Made by a program: the position numbers and the translations under genes. Source: Haloplanus rubicundus (GTDB taxonomy: Archaea > Halobacteriota > Halobacteria > Halobacteriales > Haloferacaceae). From it: a stretch of DNA of 64,000 bases. Under the pieces are notes generated by a model, which saw only the letters and a program-made list of their open reading frames with translations, did no database searches and had not been told where the DNA came from. Shown here in pieces: positions 53,165 to 62,361 of the stretch; the first letter of the stretch is position 1, and every line of letters begins with the position of its first letter. Location: contig NZ_CP031147.1 of the NCBI RefSeq assembly GCF_003342675.1, positions 1 to 64,000 of the forward strand. The letters are read 5' to 3'.

Positions 53165-53704
53165 TTAGCTGTTGGCCTCAGCAGGTTCTGTCGTCGGAGC
53201 GAGGAAGTCCCATTCGCGGATGGCGAAGCCAACGATCTGGATCCGTCGCTGCAGGTGCTCCCACTCACGGGCAATCTCACGGCGACGGTCTTCCTCGTCA
53301 GCGTCAAGGGACTCGTCAGCGAGCGTTCCGCGAAGTTGGTTCGGTGACTCAACGCCGAATTCGTCCTCCCAGTCGCGGATCTGCGTCTTCATATCGGCGA
53401 GACGGTCCGTGAGTTCCTCGACAGTGTGCCCGCTGTCCCGAAGACGCATCGCCTCCTGCATCGCCTGACGGCGATAATCAGGGTAGTACGTCGTGTGGGT
53501 GCCGCTCTCGTCACGATGGAGAATACCGTCGTCGACGAGTCGTTCGAGGACGCGCTTGGTTGGTTCGTGTGACCAGCCCGCTTCGGAGGCGATCCAGTTG
53601 GCCGTCCGCGGCTCCGACAGCTGCCGGGCGGTCATTCGAACCCGGTCTTCACCCGTAGTCTGGCGTTCCATCAGGCTCTCGGAGTTCGATCCGTCTTCGG
53701 TCAT
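53165..53704 (-). CDS. DUF7342-family HTH protein, second copy
   Basis: Starting at the ATG at 53704 (MTEDGSNSESLMERQ; TATATT about 30 bases upstream on the minus strand), the 179-residue protein has a winged HTH (SEPRTANWIASEAGWSHEPTKRVLERLVDDGILHRDES) and a helical tail with EDEFGVESPNQLRGTL, similar in layout to the protein at 32725. A longer in-frame start at 53791 adds 29 residues but sits upstream of the TATA box. It heads the operon HTH, TumE-like, integrase. Confidence 0.75.
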   Translation of the reverse strand: MTEDGSNSESLMERQTTGEDRVRMTARQLSEPRTANWIASEAGWSHEPTKRVLERLVDDGILHRDESGTHTTYYPDYRRQAMQEAMRLRDSGHTVEELTDRLADMKTQIRDWEDEFGVESPNQLRGTLADESLDADEEDRRREIAREWEHLQRRIQIVGFAIREWDFLAPTTEPAEANS

Positions 53705-53932
53705 ACAACATCGTTCGAGCTGCGTCTTAATATAGATTGAGGCCATTAGTTCTATATCGAATTCTTTTCCTCGGTATCGTCCCGAGTTCATCTGAGGAGA
53801 CTCAGAGAAACCCCGAACCTCGGTCTTGGCGGCTCTACCCTGGGGGAAGCGGCGTCGTGAGGCGGTTACAGCGTTCGTGCTTCACCGACGGCGTCGGGGT
53901 ACTTCAAAGTAGTCATGATTATTGGGGTAATC

Positions 53933-54091
53933 ATGAGCAAATTTAAATCAGAGCAAAAATACAGAAATCTTGAGGTAGAAGGCCTTGAGAAGAGGAATTC
54001 GTGCATTACAGAAGTTAATAAACTGTATGTCGCTATACAAATTGCGGATTCTGTGGGAGTTGAGACTACGGCGGGTTTAGCGGGGCTGTAA
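53933..54091 (+). CDS. Possible small protein (52 residues)
   Basis: An ATG at 53933 opens 52 codons ending TAA at 54091. The sequence (MSKFKSEQKYRNLEVEGLEKRN, then INKLYVAI-like VNKLYVAIQIADS) is more AT-rich than its neighbours and lies between the HTH operon and the transposase gene. It could be an element-borne small gene or a fragment. Nothing confirms expression. Confidence 0.25.
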   Translation: MSKFKSEQKYRNLEVEGLEKRNSCITEVNKLYVAIQIADSVGVETTAGLAGL

Positions 54092-54245
54092 TGCGTGGTT
54101 TCGGGCGAATTTTCGAGGCGAATCTGCTCCAGATTTCCTCTCGATGGCCATCTCGTGTCGTACTACCAACTAGATCGGTGAATTTCCAAGAATCCCGACA
54201 GCGTTGCCACTCAGGAATCCGCATTGCCCCGGACAGAGTACCGCC

Positions 54246-55922
54246 CTATCCAATTCCGGTCTCCTTCTTCAGCAGCGTCAGCGTATTGTCCGCCGTCACA
54301 ATGGGCGAGTGTTCGTACTCATCCGTCAACTCGGCTTGGACGAGTAGATCGACAGCTCGCCAAATCGAGTAGAGCAGACACGCGAATGCGAAGTAGAAGA
54401 ACCGCAGCCCGAAATCGATCGACGTCGTCGCGGCCATGAACCGCTTAATCGATCGATAGCCACTCTCGATCTCCCACCGATACCCATACTCAGTGAGGAA
54501 TCCACCGCCACGGTTGGACATGAACACCGAGTACTGTCGGTGGTCGTCATGCTCTGAGTCTTCTTTCCGGCGGTAGATCAGCGTCGTCTCATGCCACTCG
54601 TTCTTGCCGAGATGGAGCTTCCGGTCGGTCTCGTACCGGTCTTGGTCGCGCTGGAGTAACCGCTTCGCCTGGGCTTTCTCGCTGGTCTGCATCCGCTTCG
54701 GCACGACGTAGGACAGTCTCCGCTGGCTAATCATCTCCAGGACGTGTTGGCTATCGAACTCCCGATCCATCAGGACGTTATCGACGTGAACAAGGTCCTC
54801 AGCCGAATCCAGCAAGTCCTCGACGATCTCCTTCCGACTCTCACCTTTCCGTACCGGGCGAGCATCAAGGACAAGCGGGACAGCGTTGCCGACCAGCTGG
54901 ACTGTCGCCCACTGGTAGGCGTATTCGTCGTTCTTCTCCTTCGTCCCGATAATCTCATCCTCGTGTCCCGTCCTATCGCCGGTAAAGGGATCGTCCTCAG
55001 TGATGTCGATGGCGACAATACCCGCTCGGAAGAACTCCTCTGTCTCCGCGAGCTCGTTGATGAGCTGCCGGAGTGCCTGTCGGTACATCTCGCGGATCTG
55101 CTCGATGGAGAGATCGCGAATCTGGTCGCGATGACCGTGTCCGAGTGGTGTTCGCTCACGCGTTGACTCATGGATGAAGCTCCGGGCGCCTTCGTTGGCA
55201 GCCAAGTTCTCACGGAGTCCGAGATAGGTCTGTAAGCCCCAGTAGGCGTTTTCGGGAATCTCACAGCCCTCGCCACGATTGAGCGAGAACGCGGGGAACA
55301 CGACGCGACTGACGTGCTTGGTAATCGTCCCAGCCTTGTCGAGGATGGTCTGATCGTCAGGGTCCGATTCAGCGGTGTCGTGGCCTCGATCCGGGAAGTT
55401 TCGTTCTGGTTCGCGTGGTACGGCGACATCCGCGTTCTGCGCTTTGATGAGGATCGTTCGAGCCGCTTTCTGGACCGTCTCGCGGAGATCTCGCGTGAAG
55501 CGCTCGTCCCAGCTGCGCCACAGTGTCGATTGGTTGGGGAGTGACTCCAAACCCAGGCGTTCACAAAGTCCGGGGTGACTATCGAGATACTCGAGGAGTG
55601 CTGTTTCGTGCTTCCATCCGTGGAGTTCTTTCAGCACGAACACGCGAAAGAGGGTGTCCATCTCATAGCGTGTGGAACTTCCGTAGCGATCATGGGGGTC
55701 GAAAATAAAATAGGCCAACGGGAGCGAACAGACGAACTGCTCAAGCGATCCATGCTCGTCGTGTGCGAACCACGTTTTCGCGACAGACCGCACATCTGAC
55801 TCCAATCCGACTAACGAGCTTCGGTCGTGCAAAGGTGTTGAGTCGTACACCGGCCATTCAACGTATGGTCGCCGGGAGATCCGTCGAAAGACAGTTCGGT
55901 GAGATACAGGTGTCGAAGCCAC
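54246..55922 (-). CDS. DDE transposase of a haloarchaeal insertion sequence
   Basis: The 558-residue protein shows an IS4-like DDE catalytic core: VAIDITEDDPF (first Asp), VLMDREFDS (second Asp) and YRWEIESGYRSIKRFM (Glu in the YREK-like region). The N-terminal part (LEYLDSHPGLCERLGLESLPNQSTLWR) is the DNA-binding region. The frame is intact, so it may be active. Terminal inverted repeats and target duplications could not be identified by eye, and the family name is left open. Confidence 0.8.
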   Translation of the reverse strand: MASTPVSHRTVFRRISRRPYVEWPVYDSTPLHDRSSLVGLESDVRSVAKTWFAHDEHGSLEQFVCSLPLAYFIFDPHDRYGSSTRYEMDTLFRVFVLKELHGWKHETALLEYLDSHPGLCERLGLESLPNQSTLWRSWDERFTRDLRETVQKAARTILIKAQNADVAVPREPERNFPDRGHDTAESDPDDQTILDKAGTITKHVSRVVFPAFSLNRGEGCEIPENAYWGLQTYLGLRENLAANEGARSFIHESTRERTPLGHGHRDQIRDLSIEQIREMYRQALRQLINELAETEEFFRAGIVAIDITEDDPFTGDRTGHEDEIIGTKEKNDEYAYQWATVQLVGNAVPLVLDARPVRKGESRKEIVEDLLDSAEDLVHVDNVLMDREFDSQHVLEMISQRRLSYVVPKRMQTSEKAQAKRLLQRDQDRYETDRKLHLGKNEWHETTLIYRRKEDSEHDDHRQYSVFMSNRGGGFLTEYGYRWEIESGYRSIKRFMAATTSIDFGLRFFYFAFACLLYSIWRAVDLLVQAELTDEYEHSPIVTADNTLTLLKKETGIG

Positions 55923-56094
55923 TACGAGACATTGAGCAACAGCCGTTCAAGAACGCGTCCACCATACGGTGGTACCCATCCAATGGGTGGTAGCGTCACA
56001 GTGATACAGGTAGCTTCCTGACCCATCACTCGTATACACCTCTTACCTCCTAATTGTAGCACCATTTATCCCGTGCGCATGAGTCGGTATTTTC

Positions 56095-57396
56095 ATGGCT
56101 CGGCTGGTTTTCGTGACTATTCCGACCGGAAAACGCGAGGCTGTTCTTGATGTTCTTGATGAGGAAGGTATAGATTATACGCTTGCTGACGAAACGAGCG
56201 GGCGCGAATACACCTGTGCGGTTCATTTCCCCCTTCCAACGAGTGCTGTTGAGCCGGTGTTAGACAGCCTTCGAGAAACCGGTCTAAACGAGGATGCCAT
56301 TACAGTGACCGTCGAGACGGAATCGGTCGCCTCTCGTGATTACGACCAGCTCGAAGAGCGATTTACAGAGGATTCTGAAAGCCCTGAACAGATTGCCAGG
56401 GAAGAACTTCAAAGCGCTGCCAAGGATCTCGTCCCAGCTTCCATACCGATATATGCTGGCATGACTATCGTGAGTGCGATCATTGCAACGGCAGGATTGC
56501 TTCTAGACTCTGCTGCAGTCGTCGTGGGTTCGATGGTAATCGCACCGCTCATTGGTCCCGCAATGGCCGCAAGTGTCGGCACCGTGTTTCGGGATCGTGA
56601 TCTCTTTAGAGACGGTGTCAAGCTGCAGATCATCGGGGCCACACTCACGATTGCGAGTGCGGCTCTGTTCGCGATTCTCGTCAGAACAGGGAATCTCGTT
56701 CCTCCGGGATTGGATATCCTATCTATCTCGCAAATTCGAGAACGATTTCGGCCGGATGTCTTGTCACTCGTGGTCGCCCTTGGGTCCGGTGCCGCTGGAG
56801 TGATTAGCCTTGCTTCGGGACTCTCTTCGGCACTAGTTGGCGTCATGATTGCCGTGGCACTCGTTCCGCCTGCAGCGACCGTCGGCATCGCTATCGCGTG
56901 GGGAAACACGGCACTCGCCGTGGGCTCTGGCGTATTACTCCTTGTGAACGTCCTGTCGATCAATCTCGCCGCACTTCTTGTGCTCTGGTATATGGGATAC
57001 CGGCCCGAGAAATGGTTCTATGTGGAGCAGACCAGAAAGACGTTCATCAAGCGCGTTGGCATTCTCCTGATTAGCATTCTGGTTCTTTCTGCGTTTCTCG
57101 GCACGGTGACGTTCTCCTCGTATCAGACTGCCACTGTCGAACAGTCAATCCGGGACGATGTCCAGCAGATTCTCGACGAACCGGCCTATTCGGAGTTCGC
57201 TCTTCTCGAAATCCAGTTCGAATATTCGGACAATCTTCTTGCTCAAAGTCCCTCTCGCGTTACTATCTTGATAGGGGCTCCGAGAGGGGAGGCACCACCG
57301 GAACTAGGTGATCAAATCAACACCCGTATCGATCGAATCGCCGGTCGAAACGTAGCTGTACAGGTTCGGTATCTGATCATCCAGGAACCCTCATAA
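56095..57396 (+). CDS. DUF389/TIGR00341-family membrane protein, copy 1
   Basis: The 433-residue protein has an N-terminal soluble domain (VFVTIPTGKREAVLDVLDEEGIDY, a ferredoxin-like betaalphabeta segment) and six or more membrane spans from about 115 to 345 with the DUF389 pattern (SAIIATAGLLLDSAAVVVGSMVIAPLIGP). The family is widespread in archaea with no known transport activity. TTTATCCC lies about 27 bases before the ATG, so the transcript is leaderless. It is followed by a Usp gene, a second DUF389 gene and an antiporter, an apparent stress/transport set. Confidence 0.8.
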   Translation: MARLVFVTIPTGKREAVLDVLDEEGIDYTLADETSGREYTCAVHFPLPTSAVEPVLDSLRETGLNEDAITVTVETESVASRDYDQLEERFTEDSESPEQIAREELQSAAKDLVPASIPIYAGMTIVSAIIATAGLLLDSAAVVVGSMVIAPLIGPAMAASVGTVFRDRDLFRDGVKLQIIGATLTIASAALFAILVRTGNLVPPGLDILSISQIRERFRPDVLSLVVALGSGAAGVISLASGLSSALVGVMIAVALVPPAATVGIAIAWGNTALAVGSGVLLLVNVLSINLAALLVLWYMGYRPEKWFYVEQTRKTFIKRVGILLISILVLSAFLGTVTFSSYQTATVEQSIRDDVQQILDEPAYSEFALLEIQFEYSDNLLAQSPSRVTILIGAPRGEAPPELGDQINTRIDRIAGRNVAVQVRYLIIQEPS

Positions 57397-57456
57397 GTCT
57401 GACCACAGCCCATATTTATCTCAACAGAGGCCAATCATCCATTAGAAAAAACCGTC

Positions 57457-58314
57457 ATGTATCAACGCATTCTACTACCGACTGACGGCAGTGAAGCCTC
57501 GGCGACCGCGGCTGAAGCAGCTGTTACACTCGCCGATCAGTTCGACGCGGAACTACACGTAATTCACGTCCTCGAACACGACCAAACCTCCACAGATACT
57601 GATGGTATCAATACCTCCGCCGGAAATGGCGAGGAAGCAGTACAAGTGGCTGTCGAATTGGCTGTTTCTTCTAGTGTCGAGGCTACGAGGAGGATCATTG
57701 AAAAGGAGAAGTCGATTCATCAAGAGATTCTCACCTACACAGCCGAACACAGTATCGACTGTATCGTGATGGGAATCCGGGGCAGGAGTGAACTCAGCCT
57801 CAGCCAGGCTGTCCTCGGGAGCGTCGCAGAACTAACCCTACGCGAGTCTCCCGTACCAGTCATGACTGTCCACGAGGAGACGGTTATCGATCCAGATATC
57901 GGTTCGGTACTCGTCCCAACTGATGGGAGCGAGTGTGCACATACTGCCGTTGACCATGCGGAGGAACTGGCGAGATCCGTCGACGCGAAACTGTATATCA
58001 TCTACGTCGTTGAGATAGGACAGGTACTCAACGGCGATAGAGTCCGGAGACTACGAGAAGCGCTTGAAGAAATCGGTGAGAAGGCGCTAGATCTCGCCCT
58101 CGAGAAGGTCCAATCGTCGACGTACTTACCGACTGAAACCTCGCTATTGACTGGCCCGCCCTATCTTGAAATTGTCAAATATGCGGAGGAGCACGATGTC
58201 GATTGTATCGTAATGGGGACTCACGGTCGAAAGGGAATACGTCGGTTCCTCCTGGGTAGTGTTACCGAACGTGTAGTTCGCCGTGCTGATGTACCTGTCA
58301 TCTCGGTGAAATAG
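57457..58314 (+). CDS. Universal stress protein with two Usp domains
   Basis: The 285-residue protein is two Usp domains in tandem. Each ends in the ATP-binding pattern: GIRGRSELSLSQAVLGSVAELTLRESPVPVMTV and GTHGRKGIRRFLLGSVTERVVRRADVPVISV (G-x2-G-x9-G-S/T). It is likely a cytoplasmic ATP-binding stress protein. It sits between two DUF389 genes. TATTTATC about 45 bases upstream is a possible promoter. Confidence 0.85.
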   Translation: MYQRILLPTDGSEASATAAEAAVTLADQFDAELHVIHVLEHDQTSTDTDGINTSAGNGEEAVQVAVELAVSSSVEATRRIIEKEKSIHQEILTYTAEHSIDCIVMGIRGRSELSLSQAVLGSVAELTLRESPVPVMTVHEETVIDPDIGSVLVPTDGSECAHTAVDHAEELARSVDAKLYIIYVVEIGQVLNGDRVRRLREALEEIGEKALDLALEKVQSSTYLPTETSLLTGPPYLEIVKYAEEHDVDCIVMGTHGRKGIRRFLLGSVTERVVRRADVPVISVK

Positions 58315-58535
58315 GTTTGTCAACAAAACTTCTACCAATGCCACAAGCACCTGAACGCCCGTACTAAAGCCACGCACCAAATTGCGATGCTAGCAGTCGT
58401 AACGGTAGCCAGTATCAGTTGTAACGGTGCGCTGACGCGTACGAAATCAGTGAACTTGTGCCCGCCTGGGCCGTAGACTATGCGGTCAAAGACAAAGTAA
58501 TTGTAGCGGCGTTGTGATGGTTCGCCTATACTGGA

Positions 58536-59921
58536 ATGCGTCTTGTTCGAATTCTCGTTCGATACGAGGACCAATACAAACTTACGTCGGTCTTGGAGGA
58601 GAAGAACGTAGACTTCGTGTTAACCCCCGCCGAGAGCCCTCAAAACTACTGTGTCGTCGAATTTCCCCTGCCCGTCGGCGCTGTCGAAGATATTCTTAAC
58701 GAGGTGCGGGACCAGGGGATTGACGTCGGAAAATATACCGTTGTTACATCTCTCGAGACAGCAACGACGCAGAACTTGGCCGAACTGGAAGAAGAGTACG
58801 TTGAGGATTCATCGGATATCAAGCGGATTTCCCATGCGGAATTGCGTGTCGAAGCCCAAGAGCATAAACCCCACATCCGGACGTTCATCATCCTCTCCGC
58901 GTTGAGTGCGATGGTCGCTGCTGCCGGTCTCCTTCTCAACTCTGCTGTTGTCATCACTGGCGCGATGGTCCTCGCACCATTCCTTAGTACGATTGTATCA
59001 GGGAGTGTTGGACTCACTATCGACGACCGGTCGCTCATCGTCGATAGTATGACCCATCAACCGATGGGGCTCGGAACAGCAATCGTCGGCGCGGGAGTTG
59101 CAGGCTTTCTTTTCAGGATATTGAATATCATACCCGCCAATCTGTATCTTCGCTCAATCGATCAGATCCACAATTTCAGCACCCCGAACGCGTTGATCGT
59201 GACGATCGCGGTTATTGCCGGGGTGGCAGTTGCGCTCACGGTCGCAGCCGACATCTCCTCCGCCTTTGCCGGGATAGCCGTTGCGGCGGCCATCGTTCCG
59301 TCAGCGGCTACAATCGGGCTCGGCCTAGTTTGGCAATCTCCATCTGTCGCATTTGGGGCGCTGGTACTCCTCCTCATCAACGTCGCGACTATCAACGTCG
59401 TCTCGTTCCTCACGTTTTTCGCTCTCGGATATCGATCTGAAGTCCTCCGATATATTCAACCAGGATTGACGTTATCCCTCCGGACAACCGGGACTGTTGT
59501 AGTCATTCTCATCACGATTCTAGTCCTCGGATTTACGACGATTACAACGTACCAGTACGTTGCGTTCGATCAGACCGTCAATCACGAGGTCGAAGAAGCC
59601 CTCGATCGGCCCACGTATACAGAATTGAGTCTCGTCGAAATCCGGACGGAAAACCAGTTAGGTTTGTTTAATCAGGAGCCACGGGTCACGATTGTCGTTG
59701 CCAGTAACTCCAACCATCGGTATCCAGCGTTACCGTCCGTGCTACAACAGGAAATCGAATCGAACCTAGAGCAGAGTGTGCAGATCCGTGTCCAGATAAT
59801 CAATTACCGGACCCCGGGAGTAGTGACGAACTCTTCGACACAAGCGAATTCGATAGATCAGCAGGTCATCTTAGGCAGGAATATCATATTGCCTACTGCT
59901 GAAACCAAAGCGACTCCCTGA
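58536..59921 (+). CDS. DUF389/TIGR00341-family membrane protein, copy 2
   Basis: The 461-residue protein has the same layout as the gene at 56095: N-terminal ferredoxin-like domain (RILVRYEDQYKLTSVLEEKNVDF), then membrane spans with SALSAMVAAAGLLLNSAVVITGAMVLAPFLS. It is clearly diverged from copy 1, so duplication is old. It is 18 bases from the antiporter gene. Confidence 0.8.
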   Translation: MRLVRILVRYEDQYKLTSVLEEKNVDFVLTPAESPQNYCVVEFPLPVGAVEDILNEVRDQGIDVGKYTVVTSLETATTQNLAELEEEYVEDSSDIKRISHAELRVEAQEHKPHIRTFIILSALSAMVAAAGLLLNSAVVITGAMVLAPFLSTIVSGSVGLTIDDRSLIVDSMTHQPMGLGTAIVGAGVAGFLFRILNIIPANLYLRSIDQIHNFSTPNALIVTIAVIAGVAVALTVAADISSAFAGIAVAAAIVPSAATIGLGLVWQSPSVAFGALVLLLINVATINVVSFLTFFALGYRSEVLRYIQPGLTLSLRTTGTVVVILITILVLGFTTITTYQYVAFDQTVNHEVEEALDRPTYTELSLVEIRTENQLGLFNQEPRVTIVVASNSNHRYPALPSVLQQEIESNLEQSVQIRVQIINYRTPGVVTNSSTQANSIDQQVILGRNIILPTAETKATP

Positions 59922-59939
59922 TAGCACTGCGTCGCTACT

Positions 59940-61154
59940 ATGGCTGAATTCACCTTCCATTTCGTACTCATTCTGGCTGTCGTTTACGGGACCAGCTATA
60001 GCCTTCGGTTCCTCGAAAGCTACGGGATTCCAGTCGTCGCAATCGAAATTCTGGCTGGAATCCTCTTTGGGTCAATTCTCGGCATCGTTGGGCCAGCATC
60101 ACCGGGGTTCGACTTCCTCGTTACGCTTGCAGCGTTTGGTCTCTTACTGATTATGTTCCAGGCGGGCTTCGAACTCGATCCAGGTCTCATCAAACGCGAA
60201 CCGTGGCGGGTAGGGTTAGTGAGCGTTCTCACGTTCTTTGTCCCGTTCCTGTCAGGGGTGGGTCTCGCTCTCTACCTCGGGTTCACGCCCTTTGCAGCGT
60301 ACCTCGTCGGTGTCGTCATCTCGACTACCTCTCTCGGACTTGTCCATCCGCTACTGTCCGATCTCGATATTCTCCAGTACGAGCAAGGGCAACTGATACT
60401 CTCCATCACAGGTCTGAACGATATTTTCTCTATCATTGCCCTTGCATACGGGATTGCTCTGACCGGTGGGAATCCCATCTTTGCTGGATTAGCTGTCACC
60501 GGGGCTCTACTGCTGTTTTTCGTAGTCATCCCGTTGTTTTTCTTGGATTGGCTCAAAGACGTCGCGCCAACGAGGCTCGCTGAAGATCCGGTAACGACCA
60601 GTATTCTGATCACGGTCGCGCTTGCACTTATCACCGAACGTCTGGGTATTCATGCAGTTCTCGGTGGCTTCTTTGCGGGACTGTTGCTTGATGAAATCAC
60701 GATCGATGGTCCAGAGATAGAGGCCCCAATGCGACCAGTCGTGACGCTCGCCGCCTCCGCATTTTTCTTCTATGTTGGAATGAATTTCGACGTCAGCGCG
60801 CTCTATTCTGCAGGTCTCACCCTCATCCTCCTCGTCGTCGTGATCGGCATCGGTTCGAAGTTCGTGAGTGGACTGGTTGGGGGATATGCGATGAATATCG
60901 GGGGTAAGACGACCATGCTTCTCGCATCCTTGATGCCTGGTCGGTTGAGTATTAGTGTGGCTGCCGCTGAGATCGGGAGAAGTCGAGGGATAATTTCCGC
61001 AGAGCTATACAACGCGTTCATTATCCTCTCGACGCTCTCTGTGTTTATCTCAACTGGAGCATTTCAGTACTTCATCCGATACTATCCCCCCGATAAGAGT
61101 GAAGAAGAGATGTCTGACGAAGCCAAAGAGCAAATTTCTTCGGAGGGCGAGTAA
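59940..61154 (+). CDS. CPA2-type cation:proton antiporter
   Basis: The 404-residue protein has about twelve membrane spans and the monovalent cation:proton antiporter-2 pattern (YGIPVVAIEILAGILFGSILG, LLIMFQAGFELDPGLIKRE, GVVISTTSLGLVHPLL, GLNDIFSIIALAYG). It probably exchanges Na+ or K+ for protons. It lacks the C-terminal TrkA domains of KefB/C and ends after an acidic tail. It is 18 bases after the second DUF389 gene and likely co-transcribed. Confidence 0.85.
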   Translation: MAEFTFHFVLILAVVYGTSYSLRFLESYGIPVVAIEILAGILFGSILGIVGPASPGFDFLVTLAAFGLLLIMFQAGFELDPGLIKREPWRVGLVSVLTFFVPFLSGVGLALYLGFTPFAAYLVGVVISTTSLGLVHPLLSDLDILQYEQGQLILSITGLNDIFSIIALAYGIALTGGNPIFAGLAVTGALLLFFVVIPLFFLDWLKDVAPTRLAEDPVTTSILITVALALITERLGIHAVLGGFFAGLLLDEITIDGPEIEAPMRPVVTLAASAFFFYVGMNFDVSALYSAGLTLILLVVVIGIGSKFVSGLVGGYAMNIGGKTTMLLASLMPGRLSISVAAAEIGRSRGIISAELYNAFIILSTLSVFISTGAFQYFIRYYPPDKSEEEMSDEAKEQISSEGE

Positions 61155-61223
61155 TTCTCACGTCGTCTTCGGAATGGTAACCTAATGGTGAGACAGTACT
61201 GAGATATCGCTATCGACGGAACG

Positions 61224-61540
61224 TCATCCAAACCCTTCAAACTGGGTGTGCTCAGGTGGGATGCCGAGTTGTTCGGCCGCCTTGACGAGGCAGGATACCG
61301 TTGCGTTGAGACCACACGCATGGACTTCGAGTGTCGCGACGGGTCAAGACGGGTATCGATCGGATAGCGAGGAGGTTCGCTCCGATAGCGCTCGAATTCT
61401 GGGGGAGAGACTGATCATCGATCGTGCCGTCTTCGAGGTATTTTGCGAGTCTGTACTGGATGTAGAAAGTCCATCGACCGCGGGTCCCCGCAGTCCGAAC
61501 AGTCACAGTTCGGCCCGTGGTCGTGTTCGACGTTACTCAT
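61224..61540 (-). pseudogene. Frameshifted small gene
   Basis: The minus strand starts at the ATG at 61540 (MSNVEHDHGPNCDCSDCGD, a Cys-rich opening) and continues in other frames with FYIQYRLAKYLEDGTIDDQ and finally VATLEVHACGLNATVSCLVKAAEQLGIPPEH to a TGA at 61224. At least two shifts are needed to join them, so it is decayed. The last part is faintly reminiscent of Alba-like nucleic-acid-binding proteins, not enough to name. Confidence 0.35.
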
Positions 61541-61670
61541 CGGCGACTTCCGGCTTTCGGGCGATAATAGTCGCGGAGACGAGGAACTCGCTCACGTGGT
61601 AGTCGTCATCCCAGTCACGGATGTCGACATGGGAGGCGTCAGCATCGAGTTCGAGCGTCGAACAGCCCAT
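61533..61670 (-). CDS. Small protein of unknown function (45 residues)
   Basis: The ATG at 61670 opens 45 codons (MGCSTLELDADASHVDIRD, DDYHVSEFLVSATIIARK) ending at a TAA that overlaps the start of the decayed gene at 61540. It is protein-like in composition but too short to assign. It could be a fragment. Confidence 0.3.
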   Translation of the reverse strand: MGCSTLELDADASHVDIRDWDDDYHVSEFLVSATIIARKPEVADE

Positions 61671-61728
61671 CGTGGCGCTCTGGGTGATTACGCCGACAAT
61701 CTCAGTCGTGGGAGCCTACCTCCTGTTT

Positions 61729-61866
61729 TCACTCCTCGTCTAAGAGAGCGCCCCAACCGCTGAGACCGAGCTGGATCGAGGTGATCCAGATAGTAGTCGT
61801 ACTGATCGGTCCCACACCGGTAACCGTGCCCGAGCCCGTCTTTCCGGCGATCTTCGTGAAAGCCAC
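61729..61866 (-). CDS. Small hydrophobic frame directly after a Usp stop codon
   Basis: Directly after the TGA of the Usp gene, in the same frame, a GTG opens 45 codons (FTKIAGKTGSGTVTGVGP, then TIWITSIQLGLSGWGALLDEE) with one hydrophobic segment. It may be a small membrane protein, or a former C-terminal extension of the Usp gene cut off by the TGA. No separate promoter is evident. Confidence 0.3.
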   Translation of the reverse strand: MAFTKIAGKTGSGTVTGVGPISTTTIWITSIQLGLSGWGALLDEE

Positions 61867-62286
61867 TCACCGAACAACAATTACAGGAACGGGCGAGTTG
61901 CGGAACACTTTCTGGGCGACGTTCCCGACGACCAGTCGATCGACCAACGAGCCGCCGTGAGTTCCGATGACGACCGCATCGAAGTCGTCGGCTCTGTTCA
62001 AAATCGCCCGAGCCGGGTGGCCCAGTTGAACCTCGGTCGTGATCTCGACATCGTACTCGGCGGCGAGGTTCCGGGCGCCATTGAATACGTCCTCCGCACG
62101 CTCTTCGGCAGCCTCTTCGAGATCTTCCTCGAGAGCGAGTGACGTGGCTGTTCCCCCCCACGGTGACGGTTCGCCCACGACGTGCATGACAGTAATCTCC
62201 GCGTCGGGGTGGTTCTCGAGGGCGTACTCAAGCGCTCGCTGGGCCATTTCCGAGTCGTCCATCGGAACGAGAATTCGTGAGAGCAT
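61867..62286 (-). CDS. Universal stress protein, single domain
   Basis: The 139-residue protein is one Usp domain (MLSRILVPMDDSEMAQRALEYALENHPDAEITVMHVV) with a C-terminal nucleotide-binding pattern GTHGGSLVDRLVVGNVAQKVFRNSPVPVIVV, where GN replaces the usual GS. It lies 75 bases after the stop of another Usp gene. Confidence 0.85.
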   Translation of the reverse strand: MLSRILVPMDDSEMAQRALEYALENHPDAEITVMHVVGEPSPWGGTATSLALEEDLEEAAEERAEDVFNGARNLAAEYDVEITTEVQLGHPARAILNRADDFDAVVIGTHGGSLVDRLVVGNVAQKVFRNSPVPVIVVR

Positions 62287-62361
62287 GAGATAGCTACGGA
62301 CGCGGAGTGATTAAAACGGTGGGGCGCTCGCTCGAATATGCACTCGGCCGCAGTGAACGTG

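Noticed and set aside
51398-53960. A tRNA-type attachment site beside the integrase.
   Set aside because: No tRNA-like sequence or direct repeat was visible in the flanking gaps.
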